Part shown: piece by piece, positions 40,460-48,877 of the stretch
Position numbering within the stretch: position 1 is the first letter of the stretch
Layout of the letters: the number at the start of each line of letters is the position of its first letter
Assembly (NCBI RefSeq): GCF_903914075.1
Contig: NZ_CAIWNQ010000009.1
Coordinates: 146,183-210,182, forward strand
Direction of reading: 5' to 3'
Length of the DNA: 64,000 nucleotides
DNA from: Ruegeria sp. THAF57
Lineage (GTDB): Bacteria; Pseudomonadota; Alphaproteobacteria; Rhodobacterales; Rhodobacteraceae
Position numbers and translations under genes: made by a program
The notes under the pieces: generated by a model
Told to the model about the DNA's origin: nothing
Seen by the model: only the letters and a program-made list of their open reading frames with translations
The model's database searches: none

Positions 40460-41254
40460 ATGAAAATCACCGCATTTCAGATGCAGGCGGGCGGCACCCC
40501 CCAAGACCGGTTGACCCGGTTGGAACAAGCCATGCGCGATGCCAAGGCAGAGGGCTCCGATCTGCTCGTCGCGCCCGAGCTGGCCATTTCCGGATATGGA
40601 CGCGGGGCAGAACTGCGGACGTTGGCGCAGCCAAAGGACGGGCCGTGGGTGCAAAAACTGCAGCAATTGGTGCGCGACCTCGGCATCAGCCTTGTCACCG
40701 GCTTTCCCGAAGCCGACGGTGAGGGGCGCTATATCAGCGCTGTCATCATCAACAGCGACGATCCGGACACGACGCTGATCTATCGGAAATACTGCCTTTA
40801 TGGCGATTACGAGAAAGGGATTTTTGACACGCCTAAGCGGTCAACGATCCTGACCACTATGCACGGCCTGAAACTAGGCTTTCTGATCTGTTATAATGTC
40901 GAATTTCCGGAAAATGCCCGAAGGCTGGCACAAGCTGGCGCGCAGGTGATTATCGTTCCAACCGCGATGGCCGAAGGGCCCGCGGGCGCTTTCATTACCC
41001 AACATGTGATCCCCGTGCGCGCGTTCGAAAACCAGGTTTTTATTGTCTATGCCAACCATACAGGTGCCGATGAAAGCTATAGCTATCAGGGCATGTCTTC
41101 GATTGTGGCCCCAGACGGGCAGAAACTGGCCTTTGCGCCCCAAGACAAAGCCGCACTGATCTCGGCGCAGATGGATCCGGCCGGATATGAAAAGTCCCGT
41201 TCAGACAATCCTTATTTGTCGGATACGCTAACGCTTGACCTTATGCGTTCGTGA
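40460..41254 (+). CDS. Carbon-nitrogen hydrolase (nitrilase superfamily)
   Basis: A 264-residue nitrilase-superfamily enzyme. The triad is E40 (VAPELAISGY), K110 (IYRKYCLYGDYEKG) and C144 (FLICYNVEFPE). The short length and the acidic second Glu region resemble aliphatic amidases and carbamoylases of the superfamily more than true nitrilases. It is divergent from the LysR gene and opposite the nitrile hydratase 2 operon. An amidase here would convert the nitrile hydratase product to acid plus ammonia, completing a pathway. The substrate is inferred only from context. Confidence 0.88.
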   Translation: MKITAFQMQAGGTPQDRLTRLEQAMRDAKAEGSDLLVAPELAISGYGRGAELRTLAQPKDGPWVQKLQQLVRDLGISLVTGFPEADGEGRYISAVIINSDDPDTTLIYRKYCLYGDYEKGIFDTPKRSTILTTMHGLKLGFLICYNVEFPENARRLAQAGAQVIIVPTAMAEGPAGAFITQHVIPVRAFENQVFIVYANHTGADESYSYQGMSSIVAPDGQKLAFAPQDKAALISAQMDPAGYEKSRSDNPYLSDTLTLDLMRS

Positions 41255-41278
41255 CACGGATTCTTGCAACCAAATTGG

Positions 41279-42607
41279 TCAATACACTTCTAGTGTTTCG
41301 AATATTGAATCTCGGGTCGCACCAGCATTTGGAAAGATTCTGTTGGTGAGAAATTCGTAAGGAAACTCGGGCCAGGTCTTTCGCATTTCAGTAACAAGTT
41401 GTCGCGCAGACTCTGAGTTTCCCAATTTGTTTTGCGCGACAGCTTGAAACAGCAATGAAGGAGCGCTGACAGGTGCGCCAGCGGCTGGCGCGCCTTGAAA
41501 GGCTTCGACAACACTTTGGTAATTCCCGAGCATAAGCTGCGAGACCCCCCAGATGTTTCTTGCGCCAAATCGGCCAGATCCCGTTCGGGGCCTCTCGGGG
41601 TTGCTGACTTGGGCTGCAAGCTCGGGTGCATTGGCAACAATGGCCGTTATTCCAACAAGATCCAAAACATGGCCGTCCGATGGGGTCAGTTCGATCGAAA
41701 GTTGCGCAAATTTCAAAGCGTCGTTTGACTGACCGCTTACAGCCAACACCCATCCATTTGCAGCATTCGCCCATGCATCAGTTGGGGATAATTCAAGCGC
41801 ATGCCCCGACAATTTCGAAGCTTGACCAATAAAGTCTTTTCTCTGAGCTTCATCAGGTGACAACAAAGCCAGAGTTGCCAAGACCTGCGCCGATCCGGCG
41901 TAGCCGTCGGACAGCGCTGGGTCGAGTTCAGTCGCGTGCTGGAACATTCCTAGTGCGATCCGCTGACGTTCGGCGTCAAAGACGGGAAAAAACATGCCGC
42001 GCGCCTGATCCGCAAGGTTAGACGCCTGCAATCGCGTCAACGACTGCTCGCCAAGTGCGGCTCGTTCCGCTTGCTCTCTGGAATTGGGTGTTGGCATAGA
42101 CTCGTTGCGTTCCCAGCCGAGCCAAATCCCAAGGCCAGCGACAAAAGCGAGAGCCCCAAGTCCGAAAAGCAATGCGCGCCAGGAACGCCGCGCAGCACCT
42201 TTGTGCGTTCTAACATTTTCGGTGCGATCTTCAGGCAGGGCCTCGTTCGAAAACCGAGGTTTGTAGCCACCAGGATCGACAAATATCTGAACGCTGGTAC
42301 CATCCCAGTGGTCGTCATAGAACTCACGCAGTAATCGACGCAGCCGTCTGGCTTCGACGCGAACAAGGTTTTGACCGCCAGAACCGTCAATGCGGCGCCC
42401 GTAGACCTCGACAGCGATTGTTTTGCCCCGAATCTGGGGTCCGCGACCCGCGATAGTTTCCTCGACAACGTAGGTAAGAAACTGCTGGAGACGGGGCGAA
42501 GCCTGAAACTCTTCGCTTGATACAACACGCGCGAGTGCTTCGCGGACAAGATCCGGCGACGGCTGCCCAACATCTTGATCTATCTGCAAATCATTGACTG
42601 TGTTCAA
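41279..42607 (-). CDS. Membrane-anchored winged-helix/TPR regulator
   Basis: A 442-residue protein. The N-terminal 120 residues are a DNA-binding-like domain (SPRLQQFLTYVVEETIAGRG, VRVEARRLRRLLREFYDDH, IFVDPGGYKPRF) similar to transcriptional activators that open adenylate-cyclase-like or CadC-type proteins. One transmembrane helix follows (LLFGLGALAFVAGLGIWLGW, about 146-165). The periplasmic part has TPR-like repeats (AQVLATLALLSPDEAQRK, DAWANAANGWVLAVSG). Such proteins transmit an envelope signal to transcription. It is divergent from the small gene and Tat hydrolase that follow, which are candidate targets. Confidence 0.8.
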   Translation of the reverse strand: MNTVNDLQIDQDVGQPSPDLVREALARVVSSEEFQASPRLQQFLTYVVEETIAGRGPQIRGKTIAVEVYGRRIDGSGGQNLVRVEARRLRRLLREFYDDHWDGTSVQIFVDPGGYKPRFSNEALPEDRTENVRTHKGAARRSWRALLFGLGALAFVAGLGIWLGWERNESMPTPNSREQAERAALGEQSLTRLQASNLADQARGMFFPVFDAERQRIALGMFQHATELDPALSDGYAGSAQVLATLALLSPDEAQRKDFIGQASKLSGHALELSPTDAWANAANGWVLAVSGQSNDALKFAQLSIELTPSDGHVLDLVGITAIVANAPELAAQVSNPERPRTGSGRFGARNIWGVSQLMLGNYQSVVEAFQGAPAAGAPVSAPSLLFQAVAQNKLGNSESARQLVTEMRKTWPEFPYEFLTNRIFPNAGATRDSIFETLEVY

Positions 42608-42685
42608 GGCAAACTCACCCCCAACTCACGGTGACTCACTTGGCCGATGCGGTCAACCACACTCATCTGGATGTGAGAATAGATA

Positions 42686-42940
42686 GTGGGAACCGGGATT
42701 TATCCAGTGGCGGTGGATCTGATTGAAGAGATACCAGAACTCTCCGAAGTGCTTTCAGGGCGTATCAAAGCGGATGCGTTGCTGAAAGAAGTCATCGAAG
42801 ACCTACGGAAGGTTTCGACGCAATTGGATGACATATCCATCACAGCCTCGGAGCGCGCGGAATGGGCCCACATCAAATCTGAACTCGTGAACGAGCTTCG
42901 CCGGATGGTGAAGCGCGATCCTCACAGCATTTCCAATTGA
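42686..42940 (+). CDS. Small hypothetical helical protein
   Basis: An 84-residue, mostly helical, charged protein (LSGRIKADALLKEVIEDLRK, ISITASERAEWAHIKSELVN). The first codon is GTG; a second GTG at 42704 is possible. There is no signal peptide. It is 10 bp before the Tat-exported hydrolase gene and probably co-transcribed. I do not recognise the family. Confidence 0.5.
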   Translation: MGTGIYPVAVDLIEEIPELSEVLSGRIKADALLKEVIEDLRKVSTQLDDISITASERAEWAHIKSELVNELRRMVKRDPHSISN

Positions 42941-42950
42941 GGGCTTGGCC

Positions 42951-44423
42951 ATGACAAAAGAAGACAATAGCAAAGAAATTAAGAACAATCCGAACCAGCA
43001 ATCTGACGAAATCGAAAACCCTTCGCGGCGACACGTTATGCAGGGGCTGGCCGCAGGTGCAGTCGCAACCGGAGCGGTCAGTTACGGTTCAGGCGAAGCG
43101 CAAGCGCACCAAGGCAATGGACCACTGGGTGAGACCCTTAAGAACCCTTACGGCGGCAGGCCTGCCGGAGGCATCACTTTGCCAGAGTATTTTCGCCCCA
43201 CGAAGTACATGACAGGCTCGAACGCGAACTATTTCCCGCTGTCCGAGGAACTCGGACCTGACGAGATGCGGATTTCATTCTGTGGCTCAACGCCATTTCC
43301 ACCCCGTGAAGATCAGGCCGGGACATGTATCATGGTGGAATTGGGTAATGGAAAACGGTTCTTCTTCGATTTCGGATCGGGCTGCGTTCGCAATATCATC
43401 GGGATGCAGGTTCCGGGTCAATTGATCAATGACATCTTCATCACACACCTGCATGTCGATCACTACGCCGATATTCCTTACATCTACCCGTTCCGGGCTT
43501 GGTCTGGTGGATACACGCCGCTGCGTATTCATGGCCCCTCTGGTCGGACGCCCGAACTTGGTACTGCCGGAATGGTAAAAGGCATGCAACAGATGCTCAA
43601 ATGGCATCTGGAGGCATTTGACGTCTTCCCAATCGGGGACGGGTACGAGATCGAAGTCAATGAATTCGATTTCCGTCAAGAAGGCGGCATTGTCTACGAC
43701 GAAGACGGCGTGACGGTTCGGTCCTGGCCGCGCAGCCATGCCAAGGACGGTGCCGTCGGGTATCGGCTGGATTGGAACGGCCTGAGCTTTGTTTGGACCG
43801 GCGATGGCCGTCCCGATGAACTGAGCCTTGAGTATGGCAAAGGCGTCGACGTGTTTGTCACCGAAATGTCCGGTCAGGATATCGGTCAGTTGATGACCTA
43901 CAAATACGGCCTGCCGCAAGAACTGTTCAACTACACAATCGATACCCACCACACCTCGCACTATGCGGTCGGTAAGATGATGGCTGAGGCGCGCCCACGG
44001 CTTGCAATGGTAACCCACTATACGCAGGACGAGGACATTGATGCCGAGATGCTGGCAGGAATCCGAGCCCACTATGACGGGCTATTCGCTTGGGGTTTGG
44101 ATGTCGCCGTCGTGAACGTCACAAAGGATGCAATCTGGTATCGGAAGGCAACGCTTCCGGGGAAATCCGGTTCGGTCGCGCCATTCCGCGAATTGGGCAA
44201 AATGGAAGCCGAAGGCAGGATCACTTTGCCGGATGAAATCAAGCCACCGGCACCGCGATCATCACGGGCGGAACAGCAGGATCAGAAATACCGCGATATG
44301 GAGATTGATCCCAAGGAATACTATCCAGCCGACGTATTCCGAGCCCCTAATCCAGAATGGCCCAGCGATTTCGTCATCAAGGTCGATGACGTCATCCCGA
44401 ACCGCAAGAAAAAGGCGGAGTGA
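42951..44423 (+). CDS. Tat-exported metallo-beta-lactamase-fold hydrolase
   Basis: A 490-residue protein. A twin-arginine signal (PSRRHVMQGLAAGAVATGAV) follows a 24-residue polar leader; cleavage is expected near AQA-HQ. The metallo-beta-lactamase motif THLHVDHYAD (H166, H168, D170, H171) holds two zinc ions, with FVWTGDGR and DTHHTSHY as later ligand segments. The extended C-terminus (VAPFRELGKMEAEGRI, KEYYPADVF) is unusual for the fold. ATG 42951 is preferred over TTG 42945. It precedes a COG0523 GTPase by 4 bp, which suggests metal supply. The substrate is unknown. Confidence 0.85.
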   Translation: MTKEDNSKEIKNNPNQQSDEIENPSRRHVMQGLAAGAVATGAVSYGSGEAQAHQGNGPLGETLKNPYGGRPAGGITLPEYFRPTKYMTGSNANYFPLSEELGPDEMRISFCGSTPFPPREDQAGTCIMVELGNGKRFFFDFGSGCVRNIIGMQVPGQLINDIFITHLHVDHYADIPYIYPFRAWSGGYTPLRIHGPSGRTPELGTAGMVKGMQQMLKWHLEAFDVFPIGDGYEIEVNEFDFRQEGGIVYDEDGVTVRSWPRSHAKDGAVGYRLDWNGLSFVWTGDGRPDELSLEYGKGVDVFVTEMSGQDIGQLMTYKYGLPQELFNYTIDTHHTSHYAVGKMMAEARPRLAMVTHYTQDEDIDAEMLAGIRAHYDGLFAWGLDVAVVNVTKDAIWYRKATLPGKSGSVAPFRELGKMEAEGRITLPDEIKPPAPRSSRAEQQDQKYRDMEIDPKEYYPADVFRAPNPEWPSDFVIKVDDVIPNRKKKAE

Positions 44424-44427
44424 CGAC

Positions 44428-45408
44428 ATGATCGAATTCGGTTCGGCATCCGCAATCCCTGTTACGATCCTTACCGGCTTTCTTGGGGCCGGTAAGACAA
44501 CACTATTAAACCGTATCCTGACAGGCAATCACGGGCTGCGGGTTGCGGTTCTGGTGAATGACTTTGGGTCCATCAACGTCGATGCTGATCTCGTTGTTGG
44601 CCTTGAAGATGATGTGATGAGTCTGGCGAATGGCTGCGTTTGCTGCTCGATCCGGGATGATCTGATTGAGACTGTGGAATCCGTTCTCGCCCGGCCTGAG
44701 AAACCGGAATACATCGTCCTCGAAGCAAGTGGCGTATCGGACCCGTCATCAATTGCGATGACGTTTACGGATCAGCGGTTCCGGGACATGATCCGCCTGG
44801 ACAGCCTTATGTGTCTTGTTGATGCGGAACAATTATTTGCCGCGCCGGAACAGATGGAACTGAAGCTCCGTCAAATCGCATTTTCCGACATGGTTATTTT
44901 GAACAAGGTCGATCTTGTCGACAGGGCCACAGTTCAGAAGGTGCATGACTGGCTTGGCTCACGTTTCCGTCGATATCGTCTTGTCGAAGCCGTCAATGCG
45001 AACGTGCCACTGGACATACTTCTTTCCGTTGGCCGCTTTGCGGCAGAACAACTCGAAACGGAAATACCTGAACATCATGAACATGGCCCCGACTGCGGCT
45101 GTCGTCACGCTGATCATTCAGACAGTTTTTCGACGACCATGATGAAAGTTGAAAACCCGATAAGTCTGTCATCTCTTCGAAGTGCTATTCGAAAACTTCC
45201 CGGCGACGTCTATCGCCTGAAGGGTTTTGTCTTCAGCCAAGAGGATCCGGATCATCGCATCCTTGTACAAGTCGTCGGAAAGCGTATGGACATCGCACGG
45301 GATGGGGCGTGGGGCAGCCGAAAACCCGAAACAAGGCTCGTCGCAATTGGCGCACCGGGCACCCTTTCGGAATACGCGCTTTCCGATGCGTTGTTGGAAA
45401 CCGCATAG
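44428..45408 (+). CDS. COG0523 / CobW-family metal-handling GTPase
   Basis: A 326-residue GTPase. Walker A is TGFLGAGKT (16-24), the metal motif CVCC (C70, C72, C73) and the specificity motif NKVD. A histidine/cysteine-rich stretch HHEHGPDCGCRHADH precedes the C-terminal CobW domain. COG0523 proteins load or buffer zinc, cobalt or iron. It is 4 bp after the Tat hydrolase gene, so it may serve that zinc enzyme; service to cobalt nitrile hydratase is an alternative. The family does not tell metal identity from sequence. Confidence 0.88.
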   Translation: MIEFGSASAIPVTILTGFLGAGKTTLLNRILTGNHGLRVAVLVNDFGSINVDADLVVGLEDDVMSLANGCVCCSIRDDLIETVESVLARPEKPEYIVLEASGVSDPSSIAMTFTDQRFRDMIRLDSLMCLVDAEQLFAAPEQMELKLRQIAFSDMVILNKVDLVDRATVQKVHDWLGSRFRRYRLVEAVNANVPLDILLSVGRFAAEQLETEIPEHHEHGPDCGCRHADHSDSFSTTMMKVENPISLSSLRSAIRKLPGDVYRLKGFVFSQEDPDHRILVQVVGKRMDIARDGAWGSRKPETRLVAIGAPGTLSEYALSDALLETA

Positions 45409-45526
45409 CGGCTCGTAAAGGCACCTTCCGGTTCGCACATCTGCTGAAACCTCAGTTCCTGAGTTTTGGACAAATTGTCTGATGCGTCAGCAGCAAATGC
45501 CGCCTCCTGGATCAGCCCCTTCCACC

Positions 45527-45708
45527 GGAGCTCCCCTAACGATCTCTACACGCAAGCCGCAAGCACCATTCTTGCCCACATGTCTGGGTTTAGTCCGTCG
45601 GCCGACGCGCACTATCCAACGGTTTACGATGACTTGAAGGGGGTGCGTTTCGTCGATGCTTGCGCGCGCGTCAACGCAGGTTCATCCGGCTCATGCCTCA
45701 AAGGCTGA
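45527..45708 (+). pseudogene. 3' remnant of a Gfo/Idh/MocA-type sugar dehydrogenase
   Basis: The conceptual translation NDLYTQAASTILAHMSG, then HYPTVYDDLKGVRFVDACAR resembles the end of Gfo/Idh/MocA oxidoreductases, where a helix is followed by YPT..DGL.GV.F.EA. Nothing upstream continues the protein: the preceding 120 bp have no matching frame and the CobW stop is at 45408. The remnant lies before a sugar importer operon, where such a dehydrogenase is often found. It is probably debris of a deletion. Confidence 0.5.
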
Positions 45709-45932
45709 CCCTGAAACCCAAGCCATAATCTATACCTTTCAAAGGTTTAAACCGTCGGTTTTTGGCCAAGTAGCAAGCCTGAACCCAACTGGAAAATCGA
45801 TAGACTCGCTGGCCCTTTTTTTGCGTTGCTGCCGAGTACGAAATAACTCTTGACGCTTCATTGGCGTATGTGGTTTTGTATATGAAACCGTTTTACGGTG
45901 AACCGTTTTGATCAGCGAAGGGAGGCGCTGTG
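45709..45932 (+). promoter_or_regulatory. Upstream region of sugar importer 1 with operator-like dyad
   Basis: ACCGT-TTT-ACGGT (45887-45899) is a perfect inverted repeat, and AACCGTTTT recurs directly after it (45901-45909). Both lie about 25-45 bp before the ATPase gene. TTGACG (45850-45855) is a possible -35, but no matching -10 is clear. AGGGAGG (45919-45925) is the ribosome site. No other gene is seen. Confidence 0.4.
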
Positions 45933-47483
45933 ATGACGAAGCAAGAATCTGCTCTGCGTGCGCAACGAGGAAACGAAAGCCAGATCACCGTGTCCCTCAG
46001 CGGGATTGGCATGTCGTTTTCGGGCGTGTCCGTTCTTCGAGATGTCGACTTGGTTTTCGACGGCGGTGAAATCCACACACTCATGGGTGAGAATGGCGCG
46101 GGAAAAAGCACGCTGGTCAAAATCATCTCCGGCGTACAAAAACCTACATTTGGACAATTCCAGATCGACGGGGAGACCGTAGAGTTCGATGCCCCGCGCG
46201 ATGCCGAAAAGCACGGTATCGTCATCATGCATCAGGAGCTGAGCCTGATCCCGGAAATGACAGTCGCCGAAAATGTTCTGCTTGGGCATGAACCCCGAAA
46301 ATTCGGTACTTTCATTGACCGCAAGGCGCTGCAGGAACAGGCAAAGAAGGCGTTGGCCCGGTTTGGCTTTACGTTGGACATCGACACGCCAGTCAAAGAC
46401 TTGCGCGTGGGCGAGCAGCAACTTGTCGAGATCGCCCGCGCCTTGCTGATGAATGCGCGGTTGCTGATCATGGATGAGCCGACCTCGGCCCTGTCGCAGG
46501 CCGAGGCAGATATTCTGATGGAGGTTGTGCGTGACCTTGCCCTGCAAGGTGTTGCCGTTGTCTACATCTCGCACCGTATGGATGAGGTATTTGAAATCTC
46601 AGATCGGGTCACTGTATTGCGTGACGGGGACCTGATCGGAACACGGCTGGCCTCAGAGACGACCTCGGCTGAACTAATCCGCATGATGGTCGGTCGCACG
46701 GTTGAGATTAACGCAGTTGAACGCCAGAAACCGGCAACGGATGAAACCGTATTGCAGGTCGCGAACCTGTCAGCCTGGGACGGTAAACGCAAAGTGCTGG
46801 ACAATGTTTCATTTGATCTGAAGCGTGGTGAGATCCTGGGTATCGGCGGCCTATTGGGTGCTGGCCGCACCGAATTGCTTGAGACCCTGTTTGGCGCAAG
46901 AGGCGCCAATTACCAGGGCGAAATTACACTGGAAGGCCAAAAGCTTCGACCAGTTAAACCTCAAGACGGGGTGCGCAACGGATTGGCCCTGATTACCGAA
47001 GACCGCAAGGGAAATGGGTTGATCCTTGATCGCTCGATCTCATCCAACGTGGCGTTGCCACTGATGCCCTTGCAGTCCCGCTTTGGACGGTTTTCCGAAG
47101 CTGAACAGCGCAAACAGGCTCTAAAAGCAATCGAAACGCTAAAGGTCGCGGCAACTGGCCCGGAGCATCCGGTTGGCAAGTTGAGCGGCGGCAACCAGCA
47201 AAAGGTTGTTCTGGGCAAGTGGCTGGCAACGCAGCCGCGTGTGTTGCTGCTGGACGAGCCGACACGCGGCATCGACATCGGAGCCAAGGATGAGATCTAC
47301 GACCTGGTCGGGCGACTGGCGGATCAGGGTATATCGGTCCTGTTCGCAAGTTCTGAGCTGTCTGAGTTCATGGCTGTTTGTGATCGCATGATCGTCCTGT
47401 GCGAAGGCCAGATGGCCGGAGAGCTTTCCCGAAAAGAAATGTCCGTGGACACAATCAAGGCCCTGGCGATGCAGTTCCGCTAA
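45933..47483 (+). CDS. Sugar ABC transporter ATP-binding protein (RbsA/XylG type, system 1)
   Basis: A 516-residue fused double ATPase of the CUT2 family. First half: [14 protein letters not shown] (Walker A), LRVGEQQLVEIARALL (signature). Second half has the RbsA-type degenerate site with [34 protein letters not shown] and [21 protein letters not shown] 45933 lies 7 nt after AGGGAGG; GTG 45930 is also possible. It powers the permease and binding protein that follow. Importers of this type carry pentoses, galactose, ribose or inositol. Confidence 0.92.
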   Translation: MTKQESALRAQRGNESQITVSLSGIGMSFSGVSVLRDVDLVFDGGEIHTLMGENGAGKSTLVKIISGVQKPTFGQFQIDGETVEFDAPRDAEKHGIVIMHQELSLIPEMTVAENVLLGHEPRKFGTFIDRKALQEQAKKALARFGFTLDIDTPVKDLRVGEQQLVEIARALLMNARLLIMDEPTSALSQAEADILMEVVRDLALQGVAVVYISHRMDEVFEISDRVTVLRDGDLIGTRLASETTSAELIRMMVGRTVEINAVERQKPATDETVLQVANLSAWDGKRKVLDNVSFDLKRGEILGIGGLLGAGRTELLETLFGARGANYQGEITLEGQKLRPVKPQDGVRNGLALITEDRKGNGLILDRSISSNVALPLMPLQSRFGRFSEAEQRKQALKAIETLKVAATGPEHPVGKLSGGNQQKVVLGKWLATQPRVLLLDEPTRGIDIGAKDEIYDLVGRLADQGISVLFASSELSEFMAVCDRMIVLCEGQMAGELSRKEMSVDTIKALAMQFR

Positions 47484-47511
47484 CTGCCCCGGCCCACAAA
47501 AGAGAAAAGAC

Positions 47512-48795
47512 ATGACCGTTATGGAACCCAACAGCCCGACAGTGAAACAGGACCGCCCCGCAGCGTCGATGTTCGTGCAGCTATTGAACAAAACAAAGCT
47601 CTATTGGGGTTTGTTCGCCCTGATCCTGTTTGGCGCGCTGACCTCGCCCCTTTCTTCCAAGGGCAACAACATCTTTCTGTCGCTGGGGAACCTGACGGAC
47701 ATCCTGCGGCAGGTGTCAGTCACCGGGATTGTCGCAGTCGGCATGACGATGGTGATCTTCATCGCTGGCATTGATCTATCTGTGGGGTCTGTCATGGCTT
47801 TGGGCACGGTGATCTGCGCCATGTTGCTGACGCAGGAAGGTTGGACAGCAGCCAGCTATTTCGGCGTTCCCGCCACGGGGATCGTCCTTTTCGTGACGAT
47901 CGCGGCCCTGATCTATTTCGTCCAAAGCAACCTGAACCGCAGCTCGGACAATCCGACAGCCAGCGCGCCTTCGCGGATGCTGAGCCGTCTGGTCGCCGCT
48001 GCAATTGCCATCGGCGTGATGGTCTGGCTGGCGGGGCAAGTGATGCCAAAGTTCGGAGTGCTGGCTGTGCTGATCGTAGTGCCTTGTATTGGCGCCGTCA
48101 TGGGCACAGTGAACGGCGCGCTGATCGTCTATGGTCGCCTGCAGCCCTTTATCGTAACGCTGGCGATGATGGTGGGCGCGCTGGGTCTGGCGCGCGTGAT
48201 CGCGGGGCAAGATACCGCTGTTTATCCAGTCTATACCGGCAGCAACGCAACCGAGAATTTCGAAGTGCTGCGTGAACTTTTGTGGGGCGTTCTGCCTGTG
48301 CCGGGCCTGTTCTTTCTGGCGGTGCTGCTGATCTTTTTCCTGATCACGCGGTTCACAACCTTCGGCAGCTATCTGATGGCCATCGGCGGCAATGAAGAAG
48401 CCGCGCGCCTGGCAGGCATCAATGTGGGCCGCAACAAGATCATCACCTATGCGCTGGCGGGCGGTCTGTCGGCGCTGGCCGGGGTGCTGTATGTGGCGCA
48501 GTTCCGGCAAGGCAAACCCGATGCCGGTCTTGGTTTGGAACTGGACGCAATCGCAGCCGTTGTGATCGGTGGCACCAGCCTGATGGGTGGTCGTGGGGCC
48601 ATCATGGGCACCTTCGTGGGCGTGCTGATCTTCGGTTTCCTCAGCAACATCCTGCAACTCAACAACATCGACAGCAACACGCAGCTGGTGCTGAAAGGCA
48701 TCATCATCGTGGTCGCCGTCCTGCTTCAGGAAGGGCGATTTGAAGAGATCTTTGTCATGGCGAAAGAGCGCCTGGGCAGAGGGAGGAGGCTCTGA
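47512..48795 (+). CDS. Sugar ABC transporter permease (XylH-like, system 1)
   Basis: A 427-residue CUT2 permease, longer than RbsC (about 320) because of an insertion between the early membrane helices (QSNLNRSSDNPTASAPSRML), a trait of XylH-like permeases. GMTMVIFIAGIDLSVGSVMA and VIGGTSLMGGRGAIMGTFVG are conserved CUT2 segments. About ten hydrophobic segments are present. It follows the ATPase by 28 bp. Its stop codon lies inside a hairpin that may adjust expression of the downstream binding protein. Confidence 0.92.
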   Translation: MTVMEPNSPTVKQDRPAASMFVQLLNKTKLYWGLFALILFGALTSPLSSKGNNIFLSLGNLTDILRQVSVTGIVAVGMTMVIFIAGIDLSVGSVMALGTVICAMLLTQEGWTAASYFGVPATGIVLFVTIAALIYFVQSNLNRSSDNPTASAPSRMLSRLVAAAIAIGVMVWLAGQVMPKFGVLAVLIVVPCIGAVMGTVNGALIVYGRLQPFIVTLAMMVGALGLARVIAGQDTAVYPVYTGSNATENFEVLRELLWGVLPVPGLFFLAVLLIFFLITRFTTFGSYLMAIGGNEEAARLAGINVGRNKIITYALAGGLSALAGVLYVAQFRQGKPDAGLGLELDAIAAVVIGGTSLMGGRGAIMGTFVGVLIFGFLSNILQLNNIDSNTQLVLKGIIIVVAVLLQEGRFEEIFVMAKERLGRGRRL

Positions 48796-48825
48796 CCTCA
48801 AATCTTGGCGGACCAAGGTCAGAGC
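48789..48825 (+). promoter_or_regulatory. Intercistronic hairpin between permease and binding protein genes
   Basis: GCTCTGACCT (48789-48798) pairs perfectly with AGGTCAGAGC (48816-48825); the loop contains a further TTGG/CCAA pair. There is no T-tract. Such hairpins at this position often protect the segment encoding the abundant binding protein from decay, or limit read-through. Confidence 0.55.
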
Positions 48826-48877
48826 AATCAGAACGCGGGAATTTGGAGAAACCCGCATCATGACTAAGGAGTAGACT

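Noticed and set aside
40460..41254. The missing Nit6803-type nitrilase of the Nit1 cluster
   Set aside because: At 264 residues it is much shorter than Nit1 nitrilases (about 340) and the sequence around the Cys (ICYNVEFPE) is amidase/carbamoylase-like, not the CWEN nitrilase pattern.
45466..45708. 80-codon frame as an intact small gene
   Set aside because: Only the last part resembles a protein (dehydrogenase C-terminus); the first residues and start have no support, so it is listed as a pseudogene remnant.
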